Part shown: positions 6,277 through 12,999 of the stretch, one piece after another | Layout of the letters: each line of letters opens with the position of its first letter | Numbering within the stretch: position 1 is the stretch's first letter | From: Anaerotignum sp. | GTDB lineage: Bacteria > Bacillota > Clostridia > Lachnospirales > Anaerotignaceae | Length of the DNA stretch: 12,999 nt | Assembly: GCA_017442465.1 (NCBI GenBank) | Contig: JAFRZQ010000072.1 | Location: 1 to 12,999, forward strand | Reading direction: 5' to 3' | Notes under the pieces: model-generated | Database searches by the model: none | The model's input: the letters and a program-made list of their open reading frames with translations, nothing else | Told to the model about the DNA's origin: nothing | Translations under genes and position numbers: made by a program

Positions 6277-7074
6277 TTATTTCTCCTCTCCTCTGATGGA
6301 TACCTCGCCGGAGAAAACCACTTCCTCCGCCCCGTTGTCCCTTCTTTTTACGATCAGTTCCCCTTCCAGGGTGATATCCAAAGCCGTTGCGAGATAGGTC
6401 TCACCACCAATCACTTTCACTTCTTTTCCGATATTCAGGCACTTTGTACGATACCGTTCCTTGAAGGGGACAAATGTACCGCCTTTTTCCAGAAATTCTT
6501 CATACAATGCCTCAAAACGTGCCATTGCCTGTCCTACCAGTTCTGCACGATTGAATTCTTTTCCACTTTCCAGATACAGGGACGTTGCAATTTCCTGCAA
6601 TTCTTCGGGGAATCTCTTTGTATTCACGTTGATCCCCATGCCAACAGTCACAGAATGGATGGTTTCCATATCGCAGTCCATTTCCGTCAGAATGCCCACC
6701 AGTTTTTTGCCGTTCAGCAGGATATCATTGGGCCATTTAATAACGGGTTCGAGTCCCGTTAGGTCTTCGATAGCTTCTGTCAGGGCGATGCCTGCCAGGA
6801 GTGTCAGTACCGTCGCCTGGGTAGGCGGGATACTGGGACGAAGCAACAAACTCATCCATACACCGCTTTCGGCCGGTGCCTGCCACGCCCTTCCTCGTCT
6901 GCCGCGGGCCGCTGTCTGCAGTTCCGCCACAGCAAGGGTGCCTTCAGGGGCACCTTCCAGGGCCAGTTCCCGAATGCGGTCATTGGTGGTATCCGTTTCG
7001 AGATAAAAATACAGGGGATGTCCCATTTTTTTCGTTTTCATTGCCGCTTCGATGGCGATTTTATCATACTGCAA
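6277..7074 (-). CDS. birA: Biotin--[acetyl-CoA-carboxylase] ligase (no DNA-binding domain)
   Basis: Activates biotin to biotinyl-AMP and transfers it to a lysine of biotin-dependent carboxylases. The 265-residue protein shows DTTNDRIRELA (28-38), the biotinyl-AMP loop ARGRRGRAW, KWPNDI, the TVGMGINVN strand, and a C-terminal SH3-like domain (after about residue 215). Bifunctional BirA proteins have an N-terminal helix-turn-helix of about 60 residues; this one starts near the linker (IEAAMKTKKMG), so it is the enzyme only and should not repress biotin genes. The start is uncertain. TTG 7074 has AGGGGG 7-8 bases upstream; ATG 7041 has no ribosome site but would still leave the catalytic domain whole. 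It lies 20 bases after a terminator and is coupled to the next small gene. Confidence 0.93.
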   Translation of the reverse strand: MQYDKIAIEAAMKTKKMGHPLYFYLETDTTNDRIRELALEGAPEGTLAVAELQTAARGRRGRAWQAPAESGVWMSLLLRPSIPPTQATVLTLLAGIALTEAIEDLTGLEPVIKWPNDILLNGKKLVGILTEMDCDMETIHSVTVGMGINVNTKRFPEELQEIATSLYLESGKEFNRAELVGQAMARFEALYEEFLEKGGTFVPFKERYRTKCLNIGKEVKVIGGETYLATALDITLEGELIVKRRDNGAEEVVFSGEVSIRGEEK

Positions 7075-7094
7075 AGGGAGTCCCCCTTTCTATG

Positions 7095-7121
7095 AAAAAA
7101 GTCCCGTATAAACGGGACTTT
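7095..7121 (-). terminator. Terminator between thioesterase gene and birA
   Basis: AAAGTCCCGT (7098-7107), loop of 4, ACGGGACTTT (7112-7121). On the minus strand the U-run is the A-run at 7095-7100. The 10-bp stem is strong. It ends the ftsH-thioesterase message only about 20 bases before the birA start, so birA depends on read-through or on an upstream promoter I cannot see. Confidence 0.88.
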
Positions 7122-7132
7122 GATTCAATTTC

Positions 7133-7534
7133 TTATTTGTTGCCTTTTGCGTTTACTTTGCCCAGGAACTTGTTCAGTTCGATGATTGCACGGCCGTGTG
7201 TACCTTCGCAGATTTTGTCAACTTCATCATAAGCTTTGATGGAGTATGTCAGCAGTTTGCCTTTTACTTCTGTTACTTCTGCCACGATACGAACTTTCAT
7301 GCCAACGGGTGTAGCTGCCATGTGCATCAGGTTGAAGGATGTACCTACTGTTTCCCAGCCTTCGGGCAGGAAAGGTGCTACTGTGCCGATCGCTGTGCCT
7401 TCGATCCATGCGATCATTCTGGGGGAAGCGAATACGGGTACTCTGTCATTGCCGAAGTGTGCCGCTGTATCGCCTTCTTCTACGATAAATTCTTTTTCAA
7501 ATGTCATGCCGGGTACGATGTTGCTGAAATCCAT
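7133..7534 (-). CDS. Hotdog-fold thioesterase, fluoroacetyl-CoA thioesterase (FlK)-like
   Basis: Predicted cytoplasmic acyl-CoA thioesterase of 133 residues, one hotdog domain. From memory of FlK of Streptomyces cattleya, whose catalytic residues are Thr42, Glu50 and His76, the matching positions here are Ser37 (VFASP), Glu45 (WIEG) and His71 (LMHMAATPVGM). So the Glu and His are kept and Ser replaces Thr. The C-terminal EGTHGRAII matches the FlK EGTH(E)R strand. The physiological substrate is unknown; in anaerobes such proteins are usually called general or short-chain acyl-CoA thioesterases. ATG 7534 has GGAG 8 bases upstream. It follows ftsH by 29 bases on the same strand, and its transcript ends at the hairpin before birA. 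Confidence 0.85.
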   Translation of the reverse strand: MDFSNIVPGMTFEKEFIVEEGDTAAHFGNDRVPVFASPRMIAWIEGTAIGTVAPFLPEGWETVGTSFNLMHMAATPVGMKVRIVAEVTEVKGKLLTYSIKAYDEVDKICEGTHGRAIIELNKFLGKVNAKGNK

Positions 7535-7563
7535 GATTCATTCTCCTCTCTCATTTCCTGCTT

Positions 7564-9486
7564 TTATTCCACAGTTCCTTCCACTGTTTCTGCAGGTGCT
7601 TCTGTTTCTTCGTCTACGTTTGCGATGCCCAAAATTTCATTGCGCACCTTCTGGTCAAACAGAGCACGGAATTCGTCCCCTGTGACTTTTTCTTTTTCCA
7701 CCAGCAGTTTTGCTGTTGCGTGGAGCATTTCCATATTTTCTTTCAGGAGGCGTTTTGCTTCCTGATAAGCTTCTGTTACGATACGCTTTACTTCCTGATC
7801 GATGACGGTTGCCACGGTTTCGCCGTAGTTTCTTTCCTGACCCCAGTCTCTGCCGATGAAGACTTCGTTGCTGTTCCCGCCAAACTGGATAGGGCCAAGC
7901 AGTTCACTCATACCATACTGTGTTACCATGCTTCTTGCCATGGCTGTGGCACGTTCGATGTCATTGGAAGCACCGGTCGTGATATCCTTGATGACCAGTT
8001 CTTCCGCCGCACGGCCGCCCAAAAGGCTTACGATCTCCTGTTCCATCATCATCTTTGTCATATACATTCTGTCCTCACCGGGCAGGGGCATGGTGTAGCC
8101 GCCGGCCATACCTGTGGGAATGATGGAGATGCTGTGAACAGGGTCCAGTTCGCTGAGCACTTCGAAGAGGATCGCGTGACCGCCTTCATGGTAAGCTGTG
8201 ATATATTTTTCTTTTTCAGAGATGACTCTGGTCTTCTTTTCTGTACCAACACCGATCTTGATGAGCGCCTTCTGGATCTCTTCCATATCGATGGCTTTCT
8301 TGTTATCCCTTGCAGTCAGAAGAGCTGCTTCGTTCAGGAGGTTCGCCAGATCCGCACCTGTGAAGCCTGCAGTTGTCTGGGCGATGACCTTCAGATCCAC
8401 TTCGGGAGCCATAGGTTTGCCTTTGGAATGTACGCGCAGGATGGCTTCTCTGCCTTTTACGTCAGGTCTGCCAACATAAACCTGTCTGTCGAAACGACCG
8501 GGTCTCAGGAGGGCAGGGTCCAGGATATCCGCACGGTTTGTTGCTGCGATGATGATAACGCTTTCATTGATACCGAAACCGTCCATTTCAACCAAGAGCT
8601 GGTTCAGTGTCTGTTCTCTTTCATCGTGACCGCCGCCAAGACCTGCGCCTCTGCGACGACCAACGGCATCGATTTCATCGATGAATACGATGCTGGGAGA
8701 GTTCTTCTTCGCCTGTTCGAACAGGTCACGGACACGGGATGCACCGACGCCGACGAACATTTCTACGAAGTCAGAACCGGAGATGCTGAAGAAAGGCACG
8801 CCCGCCTCACCAGCAACCGCCTTTGCCAGTAATGTTTTACCTGTACCGGGAGGGCCCACAAGCAGTACCCCTTTGGGGATGCGTGCACCCAGATCTGTGA
8901 ATTTCTGAGGGGCTTTCAGGAACTGTACCAGTTCTTCCAGTTCTGCTTTTTCCTCATCACAGCCGGCTACGTTGTCGAATGTTACTTTATTTTCCCCTTC
9001 CACACTCATTTTGGCTTTGCTTTTACCAAAATTGTTCATCTTGCTGCCGCCGCCGTTCATCTTGTTGAACAGGAAGGAGAAGATGAGGATCATGATGATC
9101 ATCATAAGGATAGAGGGCAGGATGGACGACAGAAGACTTTCTCTCTGCAGCTCCCCAATTTCCATACGGAAGCCGTTTTCCGCCGCTTTTTCATCCAGCT
9201 TTGCCTGCAGTGTAGACATACTGGGGGCTTCTACGATGATGATGCTGCCATCCTTCAGTGTCGCTTCTACGGTACCATAGTCAGAAACCTCTGTACTTCT
9301 GGAAACCTTGACGGATGCCACATTATTTGCTTCCAGTTCCTGCAGCAGGTCACTGTAAACACGGTCCTCCGCAGCAGGTGACTGTGTATTCTGTCCTATC
9401 ATACTGGGGCCTGTATATGCTACCGCCGCCAGAATGATGGCAAACACGATGGCATAAAGGCCAAAAGATTTGAAATATTTTCTCAA
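7564..9486 (-). CDS. ftsH: ATP-dependent zinc metalloprotease FtsH
   Basis: Membrane-anchored AAA+ protease that unfolds and degrades membrane and unstable cytosolic proteins as a hexamer. Numbered from TTG 9486 (640 residues): membrane helices at about 9-27 and 118-140 bracketing an extracytoplasmic domain, Walker A GPPGTGKT (211-218), Walker B IVFIDE (266-271), the second-region-of-homology stretch ATNRADILDPALLRPGRFDR, zinc site HEGGH (433-437; the usual form is HEAGH, and both fit HExxH) and third ligand Asp509 in TGASNDIERAT. I chose TTG 9486 because AGGAGG lies exactly 7 bases upstream and the protein then begins (M)RKYFKSFGLY, the normal FtsH start. The frame extends to another TTG at 9540 without a ribosome site. 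Full length. It follows hpt in the usual Firmicutes order but here is separated from it by an opposing gene. Confidence 0.97.
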   Translation of the reverse strand: MRKYFKSFGLYAIVFAIILAAVAYTGPSMIGQNTQSPAAEDRVYSDLLQELEANNVASVKVSRSTEVSDYGTVEATLKDGSIIIVEAPSMSTLQAKLDEKAAENGFRMEIGELQRESLLSSILPSILMMIIMILIFSFLFNKMNGGGSKMNNFGKSKAKMSVEGENKVTFDNVAGCDEEKAELEELVQFLKAPQKFTDLGARIPKGVLLVGPPGTGKTLLAKAVAGEAGVPFFSISGSDFVEMFVGVGASRVRDLFEQAKKNSPSIVFIDEIDAVGRRRGAGLGGGHDEREQTLNQLLVEMDGFGINESVIIIAATNRADILDPALLRPGRFDRQVYVGRPDVKGREAILRVHSKGKPMAPEVDLKVIAQTTAGFTGADLANLLNEAALLTARDNKKAIDMEEIQKALIKIGVGTEKKTRVISEKEKYITAYHEGGHAILFEVLSELDPVHSISIIPTGMAGGYTMPLPGEDRMYMTKMMMEQEIVSLLGGRAAEELVIKDITTGASNDIERATAMARSMVTQYGMSELLGPIQFGGNSNEVFIGRDWGQERNYGETVATVIDQEVKRIVTEAYQEAKRLLKENMEMLHATAKLLVEKEKVTGDEFRALFDQKVRNEILGIANVDEETEAPAETVEGTVE

Positions 9487-9493
9487 GAGCGTT

Positions 9494-9499
9494 CCTCCT
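9494..9499 (-). promoter_or_regulatory. Ribosome binding site fixing the ftsH TTG start
   Basis: AGGAGG on the minus strand, 7 bases before TTG 9486. It decides between this start and a longer TTG-started frame at 9540 that has no such site. Confidence 0.85.
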
Positions 9500-9565
9500 T
9501 TATTTGCATGAATTTTATTCGGCCCGATCCCTTTCCCCAAAGAAATCAGACCATATCAATATATG

Positions 9566-9594
9566 ATTGTATCACACTTTATTCAGAAACGCAA
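9566..9594 (-). promoter_or_regulatory. Promoter of ftsH
   Basis: Minus strand: -35 TTGCGT (9589-9594), 17-bp spacer, -10 TACAAT (9566-9571) with an extended TGA before it. Start of transcription is expected near 9559, giving a leader of about 73 nt. Confidence 0.75.
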
Positions 9595-9634
9595 CGCAGG
9601 AATTATACAGAACCCACGAAAAAAACGGCGAAAT

Positions 9635-9668
9635 AACAGCATTCAGAAAATCATAGAGAAATGCTGTT
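9635..9668. other. Inverted repeat between divergent promoters
   Basis: AACAGCATT (9635-9643) and AATGCTGTT (9660-9668) form 9-bp arms around 16 bases, ending 3 bases before the -35 of the nitroreductase gene. This could be a regulator's binding site or a hairpin. Confidence 0.4.
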
Positions 9669-9671
9669 CTA

Positions 9672-9700
9672 TTTACTTCGCCCACCCGATGTGATATGCT
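9672..9700 (+). promoter_or_regulatory. Promoter of the ferredoxin-nitroreductase gene
   Basis: -35 TTTACT (9672-9677), 17-bp spacer, -10 TATGCT (9695-9700) with an extended TGA. It leads to AAAAGGAG (9713-9720) and ATG 9729. Confidence 0.65.
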
Positions 9701-9728
9701 GAAAAAAGAAAGAAAAGGAGTGATTTTT

Positions 9729-10514
9729 ATGGTATCCATCAATTCTGATAAATGTATCGGCTGCGGCCTGTGTGTAAAAGACTGCTTTTTTGGCGTGCTG
9801 CATGTAAAAGAAGGCAAAGCAGAGGTTTCCGGCGACTGCTTCCACTGCGGTCACTGCGTTTCTGTCTGCCCCAAAAATGCCGTGACCATCTCCGGCTATC
9901 CTATGGAAGAAGTCAGAGAATTTGACGAAAGCTGCAAAATGGATCCCGAAAATCTGCTCCATTTCATGCAGTTCCGCCGCAGCATCCGTCAGTTCCAAAA
10001 AGAACACGTACCCATGGAATATATGGAAAAGATTCTGGAAGCCGGCAGATATACCCCCACTGCCGCCAACAGGCAGGATGTTTCCTATATCCTTGTAAAA
10101 GACGAACTGGAATCATTCAGAAAAATGGTCTGGGAAGGTCTGGGGGAACGGCTGGCAAAAGGCACTCCTGATCCCTATGCTTACCGGATGCAGCTGTTCT
10201 ATGATGCCTACAAAGAAAATCCTGAAAATGACAGGCTCTTCTGCGGTGCAGATATCTGTATGCTGGTTCTTTCCGATGCTCCTGTCAATGGCACACTGGC
10301 CATGACCAGCATGGAACTGATGGCCCAGGCTCAGGGTGTCGGCGTATTGTACAGCGGTTTTTTGCAGCGTATCATCCTGGATACACCAAAAGCCATGGAA
10401 TTTTTAGGGCTGGACGGCACAAAGACCCTTGGTACTGTGATGCTCTTTGGCATGCCTGATGTGAAATATCTGCGTACCGCCCCCAGAAAGAAAACCAATG
10501 TAACATGGAAATAA
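9729..10514 (+). CDS. Ferredoxin-nitroreductase fusion protein
   Basis: A 261-residue cytoplasmic redox protein. The N-terminus carries two 4Fe-4S motifs, CIGCGLCVKDC (9-19) and CFHCGHCVSVC (37-47). From about residue 76 there is a nitroreductase-family FMN domain with RRSIRQF (83-89), TPTAANRQDV and a late GMPDVKYLRTAPR. Such fusions are frequent in anaerobes and are thought to pass electrons from ferredoxin to FMN; the substrate (nitro compounds, flavin, quinone or others) cannot be read from sequence. ATG 9729 is right: AAAAGGAG is 8 bases upstream, while an in-frame ATG at 9696 overlaps the -10 box. The gene has its own promoter and terminator and points opposite to hpt and ftsH, which it separates. 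The second half of the first cluster motif lacks the common trailing Pro, which should not prevent cluster binding. Confidence 0.92.
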   Translation: MVSINSDKCIGCGLCVKDCFFGVLHVKEGKAEVSGDCFHCGHCVSVCPKNAVTISGYPMEEVREFDESCKMDPENLLHFMQFRRSIRQFQKEHVPMEYMEKILEAGRYTPTAANRQDVSYILVKDELESFRKMVWEGLGERLAKGTPDPYAYRMQLFYDAYKENPENDRLFCGADICMLVLSDAPVNGTLAMTSMELMAQAQGVGVLYSGFLQRIILDTPKAMEFLGLDGTKTLGTVMLFGMPDVKYLRTAPRKKTNVTWK

Positions 10515-10517
10515 TAA

Positions 10518-10550
10518 AAACCCGTAAACCAGAAGGTTTACGGGTTTAAT
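10518..10550. terminator. Bidirectional terminator between nitroreductase gene and hpt
   Basis: AAACCCGTAAACC (10518-10530), loop AGAA, GGTTTACGGGTTT (10535-10547), a 13-bp stem with U-rich tails on both strands. It serves the nitroreductase gene (+) and hpt (-), whose stop codons lie 3 and 4 bases away. Confidence 0.92.
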
Positions 10551-10551
10551 T

Positions 10552-11082
10552 TTATTCCTCGTCGAAGTTTAATACCCCTACATAGGGCAGGTTTCTGTAT
10601 CTCTGGGCATAGTCCAGACCATAGCCCACTACGAAAGCATCGGGGATGGTGAAGCCGGTGAAGTCACCTGTGATATCCACCACACGACGGTCAGGCTTGT
10701 CCAGCAGTGCCACGATCTTCAGCTTTTTGGGCTTTCTGAACAGCAGCAGTTCCTTCAGTTTTTTCAGCGTTCTGCCGGTATCGATGATATCTTCCACGAT
10801 CAGCACATTTTTACCGCTGATATCTTCGTCCAGATCCATTTTTACATTGATGTTGCCGGAAGATTCTGTGCTGTCACCATAGCTGGAAACGCTCATGAAA
10901 TTCAGGGTCACAGGCATTTTCATCTTCTTCGCCAGATCTGTCGTTACGACCACCGCGCCCTTCAGTGTGCAGACCATTTCCACCTGTTCATCGCCAAATT
11001 CCTGATATAATTCTTCTGCCAGTTCTTCCAGTCTTTTATCGATCTGTTCCGCTGTCAGCATCACTTCTACTCTTTCCTTCAT
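10552..11082 (-). CDS. hpt: Hypoxanthine phosphoribosyltransferase
   Basis: Purine salvage enzyme that joins hypoxanthine (and usually guanine) to PRPP, giving IMP or GMP. The 176-residue protein has TLKGA (39-43), SYGDSTESSG, the PRPP-binding VLIVEDIIDTGRTL (93-106), LDKPDRR and VGYGLDYAQRYRNLPYVGVL at the C-terminus: all expected motifs at normal family length. ATG 11082 has GGAGGGG 6 bases upstream and overlaps the tilS stop as ATGA, so translation is coupled to tilS. It is the last gene before the bidirectional terminator, which cuts the usual hpt-ftsH linkage here. Confidence 0.97.
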   Translation of the reverse strand: MKERVEVMLTAEQIDKRLEELAEELYQEFGDEQVEMVCTLKGAVVVTTDLAKKMKMPVTLNFMSVSSYGDSTESSGNINVKMDLDEDISGKNVLIVEDIIDTGRTLKKLKELLLFRKPKKLKIVALLDKPDRRVVDITGDFTGFTIPDAFVVGYGLDYAQRYRNLPYVGVLNFDEE

Positions 11083-12437
11083 ACCTGTCCCCTCCGTATT
11101 CTGATATATAAGAACCGTTTTGTCTGCTCATCGGCTCTCAGCCCTTCCGAAACCCGCAGTTCCGGTGCCCAGAGCACCTCTTCTCCCGCCACGATCAGAG
11201 GCTGGTTTTCCCGTTCCCCTCTGGGGATCTTTTCATCGATAAACAGATCCTTGATCTTCTTCCTGCCATTCTTCAGGCGAATGAAGTCTCCTGTTTTTCT
11301 CGTTCGGCAGAAAATCGTTTGGTCTATTTTATCATAATCGAATACCTTCGTACAGATATCTTCCAAAATTTCAGTTTTTTCTTCTGACAGCCACAGTTTG
11401 ACTGTGATCCCTGCTTCCGGGACAGACAGTTCCTTCCCGAAAGGCAATGCATAGCAGAACCCTTCTGCTTTTTCCTTCTTTATGGAAAAAACCAGCCCAT
11501 CATTGCTGTTCTCCACATGAACACCCTCCTGAAAATCGCGGCTTTTCCCCGTCTCCTTCTGCAGCAGGTCTTCCAGTGCATCGATCTGCACCCTGGAAAC
11601 ATCTCTTTTCAGAAATGCATCCATAGCCTTTCGCAGCACTCGTTTCCGCATAGCGGGGTGCAGTTCCTGCAGCTTTTTTCGGGAAAGGCATACCTTCCCC
11701 TCAGATGCAGACAGTTTTGCCCTTTCATAGCAAATGGCTGCCTGCTGTTCCAGAAAATCCTCTTCCACAGAAAAGAGTTCTGCCGTTTCCGCCATACGCT
11801 CCACCGCTCTGGGATTGATCTCCTCCAGAACAGGAAGCACTTTCAGGCGCAGCTTATTTCTGGTATACATTTCCTCCCGGTTGGTGGAATCTTCACGCCA
11901 TTCCAGACGGTTTTCCCTGCAATAGGCTTCGATCTCTTCTCTGCTGCAGAACAAAAGGGGACGACAGATATTCCCCCGCACGGGCGCCATCCCCGCAAGA
12001 CCTTTCAGCCCCGTTCCGCGGCAAAGGCGCATCAGCATGGTTTCCGCCTGATCCTTCTGGTGATGGGCAACAGCGATGTACCCCTCTTCTCCAGCCGCTT
12101 CCTGAAAAGCAGCATACCGCAGAAGACGGCCGGTTTCCTCTTCCCCCAGTTTCCGAGAAACCGCTTCCGCCCTTACATCAAAAAAATGCAGCAGGCAAGG
12201 CACCCCCAGAGAAGCACAGAATTTCTCCGCAAACTGCCGGTCTGCATCGGCCTCTGCCCCCCGCAGCCCATGATGGATATGAACCGCCGTAATGTCCCAG
12301 CCTTTTTCCTCTTTCATGCCGCAAAGAACATGGAGCAAGGCAACGGAATCCATCCCGCCGGAAAGCCCCACGATGATTTTTGCATTCCCTGGAAACATAT
12401 GAAATTTTGCGATGGTATTTCGTACTTTTTCCCGCAT
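11079..12437 (-). CDS. tilS: tRNA(Ile)-lysidine synthase
   Basis: ATP-dependent enzyme that changes C34 of the CAU-anticodon tRNA-Ile to lysidine, so that it reads AUA and is charged with isoleucine; essential in most bacteria. The 452-residue protein has the PP-loop GLSGGMDSVALLHVL (24-38), HHGLRGAEADADR, VAHHQKDQAETMLMRLCRGTGLKGLAGM and RPLL, then a helical TilS substrate domain and a C-terminal domain ending KNGRKKIKDLFIDEKIPRGER. Full two-part (plus C-terminal) form. ATG 12437 has GAGGAG 6 bases upstream. It overlaps hpt by ATGA and lies 68 bases after spoIIE, the usual Firmicutes order. I see no clear promoter in that gap. Confidence 0.96.
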   Translation of the reverse strand: MREKVRNTIAKFHMFPGNAKIIVGLSGGMDSVALLHVLCGMKEEKGWDITAVHIHHGLRGAEADADRQFAEKFCASLGVPCLLHFFDVRAEAVSRKLGEEETGRLLRYAAFQEAAGEEGYIAVAHHQKDQAETMLMRLCRGTGLKGLAGMAPVRGNICRPLLFCSREEIEAYCRENRLEWREDSTNREEMYTRNKLRLKVLPVLEEINPRAVERMAETAELFSVEEDFLEQQAAICYERAKLSASEGKVCLSRKKLQELHPAMRKRVLRKAMDAFLKRDVSRVQIDALEDLLQKETGKSRDFQEGVHVENSNDGLVFSIKKEKAEGFCYALPFGKELSVPEAGITVKLWLSEEKTEILEDICTKVFDYDKIDQTIFCRTRKTGDFIRLKNGRKKIKDLFIDEKIPRGERENQPLIVAGEEVLWAPELRVSEGLRADEQTKRFLYIRIRRGQV

Positions 12438-12505
12438 ATTCGTCTCCTCATTCGGTATGTAACCCTATTAGCATCACTCTACACGAATTTCGGGGAAATT
12501 ACAAG

Positions 12506-12999
12506 TCACGCCCGCTTCTTCCAGAAGCGTCCCGCCAGCACGGTCATATCATCCTTCCTTTCCTCTTTCTGGGCTTTTTTCGCTTCCTGCAGGATATAAT
12601 CCGCCGCATCCCAGGGATTTGCCACGGGAAATTCCAGCAGTTTCTGTTTCAGCCAAAGAGCGGTTTTCTCCTCCCCGCCCAGGGCATCCGTGACCCCATC
12701 CGTCAAAAGGAACAGCAGGTCGCCATCCTTCAACAGCATTTCCTGGGTCTCCGGTGTCACCTGCTTCAAGATCCCCGCCGGCAGCGTAACCGCCCGCAGG
12801 GATATGACTCTCCCGTTTCGCCATAGGTAGGAGGCCGCCGCACCCATTTTGACAAAAACAGCATGTCCGTCAAACAGATCGATATCGCAGATATCCAAAG
12901 TGGCATAGGTTTCCTCTCCTCGCTGCAAAAGCAGTGCCGAATTGATCATTTTCACAGAAAGCTCCCGTGAAAAGCCGGCTTCTGTAAACTGCTCCAACA
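12506..12999 (-). CDS. spoIIE: Stage II sporulation protein E, C-terminal phosphatase part (5' end missing)
   Basis: Only the last 164 or so codons are in the window. SpoIIE is a membrane-anchored PP2C-type serine phosphatase that dephosphorylates SpoIIAA to free sigma-F in the forespore. The visible stretch carries EAGFSRELSVKMINSALLL, DICDIDLFDGHAVFVKMGAAASYL, LPAGIL, the metal-binding GDLLFLLTDGVTDA and the last PP2C motif KDDMTVLAG. It ends FWKKRA. The frame runs off the right edge without a start. Its place upstream of tilS-hpt is typical of spore formers. Other SpoIIE-domain phosphatases are possible in principle, but the gene order makes the sporulation protein much more likely. Confidence 0.93.
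   Translation of the reverse strand, partial: LEQFTEAGFSRELSVKMINSALLLQRGEETYATLDICDIDLFDGHAVFVKMGAAASYLWRNGRVISLRAVTLPAGILKQVTPETQEMLLKDGDLLFLLTDGVTDALGGEEKTALWLKQKLLEFPVANPWDAADYILQEAKKAQKEERKDDMTVLAGRFWKKRA

Noticed and set aside
9487..9540. Longer FtsH start at TTG 9540
   Set aside because: No Shine-Dalgarno, and it adds a non-FtsH-like segment (GKGIGPNKIHANKGG); TTG 9486 has AGGAGG at 7 bases and gives the normal N-terminus.
9696..9728. Earlier ATG (9696) for the nitroreductase
   Set aside because: It overlaps the -10 box TATGCT and lies before the predicted transcript start; ATG 9729 has a good ribosome site and begins just before the first Cys cluster.
12438..12505. Promoter for tilS-hpt in the spoIIE-tilS gap
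   Set aside because: TTGTAA is present but no -10-like hexamer lies at a usable distance; GCTAAT is 26 bases away, so I do not call it.

Overview
This window looks like chromosomal DNA of an anaerobic, spore-forming Clostridia, probably Lachnospirales. The evidence is the Firmicutes order spoIIE-tilS-hpt-ftsH followed by pantothenate kinase and dus genes, strong AGGAGG-type ribosome binding sites, a two-cluster ferredoxin-nitroreductase, an ECF vitamin transporter and a copper ATPase with a C-terminal HMA domain. The intergenic hairpin style resembles Anaerotignum-type genomes, but that is only an impression. No phage, IS transposase, CRISPR, tRNA or rRNA is visible.

Layout. 1-1863 (+): 3' part of a Cu+-exporting P-type ATPase, fused in frame to a CopZ-like domain that keeps its own Shine-Dalgarno and ATG. 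1864-2147: a string of hairpins and a bidirectional terminator. 2148-3113 (-): dusB. 3114-3307: a second hairpin array related to the first but inverted, then a terminator. 3308-5653 (-): a pantothenate/CoA unit, read as an ECF S component (probable PanT) followed by two tandem type III pantothenate kinases. It has its own extended -10 promoter and a leader of about 175 nt. 5901-7534 (-): a small unknown gene, birA and a FlK-like thioesterase, downstream of ftsH (7564-9486). A terminator separates the thioesterase from birA. 9729-10514 (+): a ferredoxin-nitroreductase gene with its own promoter and terminator, pointing against its neighbours. 10552-12437 (-): hpt and tilS, overlapping by ATGA. 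12506-12999 (-): the C-terminal end of spoIIE.

How the genes fit together. The ECF protein and the two kinases form a plausible pantothenate uptake-and-trapping module, the first committed step to CoA. BirA attaches biotin to carboxylases, and the thioesterase acts on acyl-CoAs. tilS, hpt, ftsH and spoIIE are a conserved housekeeping and sporulation block in Firmicutes. The nitroreductase gene interrupts that block between hpt and ftsH.

No clearly new defence or mobile system is present. The best leads are the modular hairpin repeats flanking dusB, the doubled coaX genes with different substitutions in the same ATP-binding motif, the structured leader of the transporter operon, and the copA-copZ fusion with an internal start.
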